From the NCBI GenBank assembly GCA_023462275.1, contig JAEWYD010000340.1, positions 1-9,198 of the forward strand: a stretch of DNA of 9,198 nt. Direction: 5' to 3'. Numbering within the stretch: position 1 is the stretch's first letter; each line of letters begins with the position of its first letter. The position numbers and the translations under genes are program-made. The notes beneath the pieces were generated by a model, which was given only the letters and a program-made list of their open reading frames with translations, was not told the DNA's origin and did not search any database. Source of the stretch: Actinomycetes bacterium (GTDB lineage: Bacteria > Actinomycetota > Actinomycetes > Actinomycetales > Cellulomonadaceae). Shown here piece after piece: positions 4,995 to 9,198 of the stretch.

Positions 4995-7900
4995 TTACGC
5001 CGAGCCGACGGTGAACCGGGTGTCGAACACCGTCTGCGTCGCGTCGGGCAGCGTGACGCGCGTCGTGATCGTGTGCGCGCCGGCCGCGAGGGTGCCCGGG
5101 TCGAACGCCGTGGCCGCCGTCGTCGTCCCGCCGACGAAGTCCCACGGCTGCCCGGACTCGACGTGGCGCGGCGCCGTCGTCACCGGCTGGTCCAGCCAGA
5201 ACTCGACCTTGGTCACCCGTACGGCGTTCTCGAAGAAGATGTAGACCGGCGTCGTCGGGGCCAGCGTCGCGCCCTCCAGCGCCACCGCACCGGCCCGCGA
5301 GCTGGCCGTGCTCACCTTCACCGTCCCGACGGCCGCGCAGGCGCCGGTGTCGGCGAACGTCGCCACCAGCGACATCCCGGGCACCACGGTGATGGTGTGC
5401 TCCCGCGCCCCGCCGTCGCTCCACGACTGGAACGTCCACGTGCGACCCGCCACGCACTGCGACGCCGGCACCGCGAGCACGTGGTGGAAGCCGACGAGCG
5501 TGTCGATGGTGTGGGGCAGGTTCTGCGTCACGCCGTCCACCGTCACGGTCGTCGCGGCGTTGCTCGACAGGTTCACGTTCGTCTTCTTCGGCCACAGGAT
5601 GATCGACGCCGTCGTGGTCAGCCCGTCGGGGTCCTTGGCCGTGAGCGACACGCGGTACCGGGTGTTGCCCGTGAAGTCGTGGCCGTCCGTCGGGATGGTG
5701 AACGTGAGGCTCGCGCCCGCCCCCGTCGTCACCGGGTGCGCGTGGTCGTTGTGCAGGAACTGCACGTCCCACGTCAGCGCGCTCGGCGGCAGGGCGCCGG
5801 TGTCGGGGTCGGACCCGGTGCCGGTCACCGTGATCGTGTTGCCCGCCTCGAAGACCGTGCCGTCCGGCGGGCTGGTGATCTGCGCCGTCGGCGGCTGGCC
5901 CACGACCACGGTGACGAGGTCGCTCGCGACGGTGTCGCCCCCGGACGTGACCCGCAGCTGGGCCTGGTAGGACCCGTTGGCCGCGTAGGTGTGCGTCGGG
6001 CTGGCGGCCGTGCTGGTGCCGCCGTCGCCGAAGGTCCACGCGTAGGTGACGGCCGTGCCGTCCGGGTCCGTGGCTGCACCCGTGAACGTCACGGTGAGCG
6101 GTGCGGCGCCCGACGCCGGGCTGGCGGAGGCCGTCGTGATCACCGGCGGACTACCGGTCGAGCCGGTGTAGCCGAGCTTGCGCAGCTGGCCGCCGCCGCC
6201 GAACCCGAGGCTCAGCCAGTAGACGTAGCCGTCCGGCCCGGTCTGGAGCCAGACCGGTGTCGACGGTCCCGCCTGGAACAGCGGGCCGCTGTCGACCGCG
6301 GTGCGGCCGTCCGGCCCGAGCGCCACCCGTCCGAAGCTGTCCGTCGGGTAGTCGGAGTACAGGAACTGCCCGGCCAACGGGAACACCGTCCCGCGGTAGA
6401 CGTCGCCGCCGACGATGGCCTTGTTCTGGCAGCAACCGGCTCCGATGGTGTGCGGGTAGGAAAACACCGGACCGTTGACGCCGGCCGGGCACTCCGGCCC
6501 GTTCTTCGGCCCGGTCAGCGGCCCCTCGCATGCCGGCCAGCCGTAGTTGCGGCCGCGTTCGACGATGTTGACCTCCTCGTAGGCCTGCGTGTCGACGTTG
6601 CCGCCGACGTCGCCGACCCAGAGCAGCCCGGTCGTCTTGTCGAAGGTCCCGCGGTAGGGGTTGCGGAAGCCGTACGCCCAGATCTCGTCGATGTTCGGGC
6701 CGGCGCCGTCGTAGAACGGGTTGTCCGTGGGCACCGTGCCGTCGGTGTTGATGCGCAGCACCTTGCCGAAGACGTTCGTGAGGTCCTGCGAGCGACCCTC
6801 GTAGCGGTCCCCGATGCTCAGGTACAGCTTGCCGTCGGGCCCGAGGTTGAGGGACCCGCCCATGTGGACCGCGTGGTCGGCGTTGTAGCCCAGGCCCGGG
6901 TTGTTCCAGATCACCTGCTCGGCGGTCGAGCCGAGCGTGAAGTGCGAGATCCGCAGCCGGTCGCTCCCCGCCACCGTGTAGTAGATGTAGAAGCCGGTCC
7001 CGGCGGCGTCGGTGAGGATGTCCAGCGCGCCGCTCTCGCCGCCGCTGAAGACCCCCGCCGAGATGTCCAGGACCAGGGTCTGGGCGCCCGTGCTCGGCGT
7101 GACCCGGTAGACCTTGCCGGGCTCGGTGAGCACCAGCATCGTGCCGTCGGGCAGCCAGTCGGCGGCGAGGGACTTCACCCAGTTGCCGCCCGCGACGAAC
7201 GTGTCGGTCACCTTGGCGGGGTCGAAGGTGCCGCCCCCGGGGTTGCCGCCACCGCCGGTCGTCACGACCCAGGAGAAGGTGGCCGACGCCGAGGCCGCCG
7301 GGCTGCCGCTGTCCGTGACCGTCACCGTGACCGACGACGTCCCAGCCGCCGTCGGGGTGCCCGAGACGACGCCGGTGGCCGCGTCGAGCGCGAGCCCCGC
7401 CGGCAGGCCGGTGGCGGCGTAGGTGAGGGTCTGCCCGGCGTCCGGGTCGGTGGCGGTCAGCTGCAGCGGGGCGATGGCCGTCCCGACGACGGCGGCCTGG
7501 TCACCCGGCGAGGTGACGGCCGGCGGGCGGTTGGCGGGCGGTGGGGTACCGCCGGCGCCGCTGACGACGAGGCCGGAGAGGTTCGCGGACCCGCCGCTCG
7601 TGGTGATCGCGAGCGTGCCGTCCGTGATCGTGACGGGGAACGGTCCGAGCAGACGCCACGTCCCGGCCGACCCGGAGACCACGCGGGCAACTGTCGCCCC
7701 GTTCATGAGCACCGTGAACGTCGCCGAGCTGTTGTCCTCCCAGATGTACAGCCCGACGTCGTACGTCCCGGCGGGGATGCCCGTCATGGACACCTGGGCG
7801 CCCGGCGTGCCGCTCCCCCAGACCGAGCAGCGCAGCATCTGGGCCGTCGCGGCGTCGGTGGCGGGCACGAGCGGCACGCTCTGGTTGCAGAACGAGCGCG

Positions 7901-8969
7901 GTCCGGCGGCGAAGCCGGGCGCGGAGCCGGCCTCGAAGGGCACGCCGCCGACGACCAGCGCGGGCCCGTTGATGTTGATCGCCCGGTAGAGGCCCGGCTC
8001 CACGGTCCACGAGAACGTCGCGGACGCCGAGGCCGCCGGGCTGCCCGAGTCCGTCACCGTCACGGTCACCGACGAGGTCCCGACTGCCGTCGGCGTCCCG
8101 CTCACGACGCCGGTCGCCGGGTCGATCGCCAGCCCGGCCGGCAGGCCGGTGGCGGCGTAGGTGAGCGTCTGGCCGGCGTCGGGGTCGGACGCGGCGACCT
8201 GCAGCGGCGCGATGGCGGTGCCCGCTCGGCTCGTCTGGTCGCCCGGCGAGGTGACGGTCGGCGCCTGGTTGGGCGGCGGCGTCGTGCGCAGGACGATCCC
8301 CGAGAAGTTCGCGGCGCCGCCGTTGCTCGTGACCGTCAGCGTGCCGTCGGTCACGGACACGGGGAACGGCCCGAGCCGCTGCCAGGTACCCGCGGAGCCG
8401 CTGACGACCCGGGCCACCTGGGCGCCGTTCGCCAGGACGCTGAAGGTCTGGGTGAGGTTGTCCTCCCAGACGTAGAGGCTGAGGTCGTACGCGCCGTTCG
8501 GGATGCCGGTCAGGGCCACGCGCGCGCCCGGGTTGCCGCTCCCCCACACCGAGCAGCGCAGCATCTGGGCGGTCGCGGCGTCGGTGGCCGGCGTCAGCGG
8601 CACGGTCTGGTTGCAGAACGAGCGGGGTCCGGCCGTCACGCCGATCGCCGAGCCCGCCTCGAACGAGATGCCGTCGGCGAGGATCGCGGGGCCGTTGAGG
8701 TTGACCGCGCGGTAGACCACCGAGCTGGCGGCGGTCGGCGTCGCAGCGGCGGCGAGGATCGCGGCGGACGTCGCGGCGGACGTCGTGGCGGATGTCGTGG
8801 CGGATGTCGTCGTCGTGGGGAGTGCGGCGCGCGCCGAAGCACCTCCGGCGCCGGGCGACGGCGCGGCGACGGCGACGGTCGAGACGCCGAGCGAGACGAC
8901 GGCGAGCACCGCCGTCGTCAGGAGCCTGACGGCACGGCGGGGGCGGCGGGAGCGGGGGGCGTGGTCCAT
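4995..8969 (-). CDS. Secreted modular PQQ-dependent sugar dehydrogenase with duplicated malectin/He_PIG modules and PKD
   Basis: The 1324-aa protein begins with a Sec-type signal peptide (basic RRPRRAVR, hydrophobic 15-34, likely cut after AVAA, 36). A Thr/Ser/Ala linker (45-83) follows. Malectin-like domains at 84-229 and 326-470 probably bind carbohydrate, each followed by a putative Ig (He_PIG) domain at 235-323 and 482-570. The enzyme domain (about 584-935) is of the glucose/sorbosone dehydrogenase family, a beta-propeller that oxidises sugars with PQQ. Its marks are NADHAVHMGGSLNLGPDGKLYLSIGD (H702 aligns with the catalytic His), GKVLRINTDGTVPTDNPF and EIWAYGFRNPYRGTFD (R769-N770). Then come a PKD domain (942-1024, YAWTFGDGG), Ig-like modules (1026-1208) and a C-terminal module (1213-1324). 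No wall anchor is seen, so it is probably released. The ATG at 8969 has GGAGG 8 bases upstream. An in-frame GTG further upstream would bury the signal peptide. The substrate is unknown. Confidence 0.9.
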   Translation of the reverse strand: MDHAPRSRRPRRAVRLLTTAVLAVVSLGVSTVAVAAPSPGAGGASARAALPTTTTSATTSATTSAATSAAILAAAATPTAASSVVYRAVNLNGPAILADGISFEAGSAIGVTAGPRSFCNQTVPLTPATDAATAQMLRCSVWGSGNPGARVALTGIPNGAYDLSLYVWEDNLTQTFSVLANGAQVARVVSGSAGTWQRLGPFPVSVTDGTLTVTSNGGAANFSGIVLRTTPPPNQAPTVTSPGDQTSRAGTAIAPLQVAASDPDAGQTLTYAATGLPAGLAIDPATGVVSGTPTAVGTSSVTVTVTDSGSPAASASATFSWTVEPGLYRAININGPALVVGGVPFEAGSAPGFAAGPRSFCNQSVPLVPATDAATAQMLRCSVWGSGTPGAQVSMTGIPAGTYDVGLYIWEDNSSATFTVLMNGATVARVVSGSAGTWRLLGPFPVTITDGTLAITTSGGSANLSGLVVSGAGGTPPPANRPPAVTSPGDQAAVVGTAIAPLQLTATDPDAGQTLTYAATGLPAGLALDAATGVVSGTPTAAGTSSVTVTVTDSGSPAASASATFSWVVTTGGGGNPGGGTFDPAKVTDTFVAGGNWVKSLAADWLPDGTMLVLTEPGKVYRVTPSTGAQTLVLDISAGVFSGGESGALDILTDAAGTGFYIYYTVAGSDRLRISHFTLGSTAEQVIWNNPGLGYNADHAVHMGGSLNLGPDGKLYLSIGDRYEGRSQDLTNVFGKVLRINTDGTVPTDNPFYDGAGPNIDEIWAYGFRNPYRGTFDKTTGLLWVGDVGGNVDTQAYEEVNIVERGRNYGWPACEGPLTGPKNGPECPAGVNGPVFSYPHTIGAGCCQNKAIVGGDVYRGTVFPLAGQFLYSDYPTDSFGRVALGPDGRTAVDSGPLFQAGPSTPVWLQTGPDGYVYWLSLGFGGGGQLRKLGYTGSTGSPPVITTASASPASGAAPLTVTFTGAATDPDGTAVTYAWTFGDGGTSTAASPTHTYAANGSYQAQLRVTSGGDTVASDLVTVVVGQPPTAQITSPPDGTVFEAGNTITVTGTGSDPDTGALPPSALTWDVQFLHNDHAHPVTTGAGASLTFTIPTDGHDFTGNTRYRVSLTAKDPDGLTTTASIILWPKKTNVNLSSNAATTVTVDGVTQNLPHTIDTLVGFHHVLAVPASQCVAGRTWTFQSWSDGGAREHTITVVPGMSLVATFADTGACAAVGTVKVSTASSRAGAVALEGATLAPTTPVYIFFENAVRVTKVEFWLDQPVTTAPRHVESGQPWDFVGGTTTAATAFDPGTLAAGAHTITTRVTLPDATQTVFDTRFTVGSA
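7260..8720 (-). repeat. Internal tandem duplication of the malectin-like + He_PIG module pair
   Basis: Residues 84-323 and 326-570 of the secreted dehydrogenase are two copies of the same two-domain block. The DNA offset is 726 bp in the malectin-like part and 738 bp in the He_PIG part, because the second copy has a longer Pro/Gly linker. The He_PIG copies differ at only about 8 of 75 residues. The malectin copies share long identical runs such as ATDAATAQMLRCSVWGSG and VARVVSGSAGTW. This indicates recent duplication or ongoing homogenisation. Confidence 0.9.
8761..8808 (-). repeat. 12-bp minisatellite, four units, encoding a Thr/Ser/Ala linker
   Basis: Four tandem 12-bp units occur on the plus strand: GCGGCGGACGTC twice, then GTGGCGGATGTC twice, followed by further GTC triplets. 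Read on the minus strand they give four-residue TSAT/TSAA repeats in the linker between the signal peptide and the first malectin-like domain. The unit length keeps the reading frame, so copy-number change would lengthen or shorten the linker without breaking the gene. Confidence 0.8.
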
Positions 8970-8973
8970 GCCG

Positions 8974-8989
8974 ATCGCCTCCGGGCGAT
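8974..8989 (-). promoter_or_regulatory. Hairpin holding the Shine-Dalgarno of the secreted dehydrogenase gene
   Basis: On the minus strand ATCGCC (8989-8984) and GGCGAT (8979-8974) form a perfect 6-bp stem around the loop CGGA. The ribosome site GGAGG (8982-8978) spans the loop and the 3' side of the stem, 8 bases before the ATG. In the messenger RNA this would partly hide the ribosome site, so translation may depend on opening the stem. Confidence 0.45.
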
Positions 8990-9060
8990 GGGGGAAGTAT
9001 GCCCGGTAATGAGACCTCTGACGGTGATTGCGGCACAAGGGGCCGGTTTAAATCGCCCGC
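8990..9060 (-). promoter_or_regulatory. Leader and promoter region of the secreted dehydrogenase gene, boxes unclear
   Basis: This stretch is noticeably richer in A and T than its surroundings (for example TTTAAA at 9047-9052) and must hold the promoter unless that lies further upstream. Candidates on the minus strand are a TTGTGC -35-like box (about 9040-9035) and a CATACT -10-like box (9003-8998). They are not at standard spacing from each other, so no single promoter is assigned. Confidence 0.25.
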
Positions 9061-9096
9061 AACTGTCACCCGTTCGGCCGTACGCCGCCGAGAAGA

Positions 9097-9126
9097 CCCA
9101 CCCCGACCCCCGAGCCCCCGAGCCCC
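9097..9126 (-). other. G-quadruplex-forming motif upstream of the secreted dehydrogenase gene
   Basis: On the minus strand (the coding strand of the downstream gene) the run lengths are G4-N3-G5-N3-G5-N2-G4-N1-G3. That is four tracts of at least four guanines with loops of 2-3 bases, satisfying the usual G4 rule with room to spare. It lies between the GGAACGTTCC sites and the likely promoter. Folding is a prediction from the pattern. Confidence 0.6.
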
Positions 9127-9132
9127 AGCAAA

Positions 9133-9144
9133 GTGGAACGTTCC
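9133..9144. promoter_or_regulatory. LacI-type operator-like site GTGGAACGTTCC
   Basis: The core GGAACGTTCC is a perfect 10-bp palindrome centred on CG, the layout typical of LacI-family operators. It is the first of three copies in the last 66 bp of the window and stands outside the 38-bp palindrome. It lies about 165 bp upstream of the dehydrogenase start codon. The regulator is not in the window. Confidence 0.45.
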
Positions 9145-9160
9145 CCGCACACCCACCCGC

Positions 9161-9198
9161 TCGAGTGGAACGTTCCGCGCGCGGAACGTTCCACTCGA
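9161..9198. repeat. Perfect 38-bp palindrome with two nested GGAACGTTCC sites
   Basis: The arm TCGAGTGGAACGTTCCGCG (9161-9179) is exactly the reverse complement of 9180-9198. Each arm holds its own palindromic GGAACGTTCC core, at 9167-9176 and 9183-9192. It may extend beyond the window. The outer CGAGTGGA/TCCACTCG arms match those of the palindrome at 4938-4973. It could be a paired operator, a terminator of the next gene or a REP-like element. Confidence 0.7.

Noticed and set aside
4729..6039. 436-codon minus-strand frame overlapping the 3' end of the secreted dehydrogenase gene
   Set aside because: It is an out-of-frame shadow, rich in Arg, His and Gly. The PKD and Ig-like frame is clearly the real one.
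8761..8808. CRISPR-like repeat array
   Set aside because: The units are 12 bp, contiguous without spacers, and in frame within a coding region, so it is a minisatellite.
8939..8959. Second G-quadruplex candidate on the plus strand near the signal-peptide codons
   Set aside because: One tract has only two guanines, so it fails the four-tract rule without splitting a run. The Gs simply reflect the arginine and proline codons of the signal peptide.
8970..9038. Upstream in-frame GTG start (9038) adding 23 residues to the secreted dehydrogenase
   Set aside because: It would place a non-signal-like stretch before the signal peptide and lacks a Shine-Dalgarno. The ATG at 8969 has GGAGG at 8 bases.
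7501..9156. 551-codon minus-strand frame over the N-terminal half of the secreted gene
   Set aside because: It is a different frame from the malectin/He_PIG coding sequence, with repetitive Arg-rich translation. Its length reflects GC bias and the internal duplication.
9161..9198. LexA (SOS) box reading of GGAACGTTCC
   Set aside because: Gram-positive LexA boxes need GAAC and GTTC separated by four bases. Here they are directly joined.
4908..9198. Terminal inverted repeats of a transposon around the dehydrogenase gene
   Set aside because: No transposase gene or target-site duplication is visible, and each end is itself a complete palindrome rather than one half of an inverted pair.

Overview
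The window is very GC-rich DNA whose codons mostly end in G or C. Together with actinobacterial-type families (an LCP cell-wall ligase, a permuted lipoate ligase, a mycothiol/glutathione-type hydroquinone reductase) and genes whose -10 box lies only 5-6 bases before the start codon, this points to an actinobacterium. A Cellulomonas-like member of the Micrococcales is my guess, but the genus is not proven.

Layout, left to right. (1) Positions 1-1153, minus strand: an LCP-family cell-wall ligase whose C-terminus runs off the left edge. (2) 1154-1336: a divergent control region with two near-identical 19-bp operator-like repeats at a 28-bp period. (3) 1337-1940, plus strand: a two-gene unit, a 64-aa XRE-type repressor overlapping a four-helix membrane protein. 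(4) 1968-3017, minus strand: a lipoate-protein ligase with its accessory domain at the N-terminus. (5) 3111-4823, plus strand: a Xi-class GST-like hydroquinone reductase, then a TehB-like SAM methyltransferase. (6) 4824-4994: a convergent gap holding three hairpins. (7) 4995-8969, minus strand: a 1324-aa secreted modular protein. Its order is signal peptide, (malectin-like + He_PIG) twice, a PQQ-dependent glucose/sorbosone dehydrogenase domain, PKD, then Ig-like C-terminal modules. (8) 8970-9198: its control region, with a hairpin holding the Shine-Dalgarno, a G-quadruplex motif and three GGAACGTTCC sites, two of them inside a perfect 38-bp palindrome.

How the parts fit together. The XRE repressor and membrane protein look like an autoregulated pair. 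The secreted protein looks like a carbohydrate-binding extracellular sugar oxidoreductase, possibly under LacI-type control. The other genes are housekeeping or stress functions and show no clear pathway link to each other.

The most unusual signals are non-coding: the two related 36-38-bp palindromes that bracket the sugar dehydrogenase gene, the G4 tract and nested operators upstream of it, and the recurring TAG-N2-T box 5-6 bases before start codons. I see no RNA gene, CRISPR array, transposase or phage gene.
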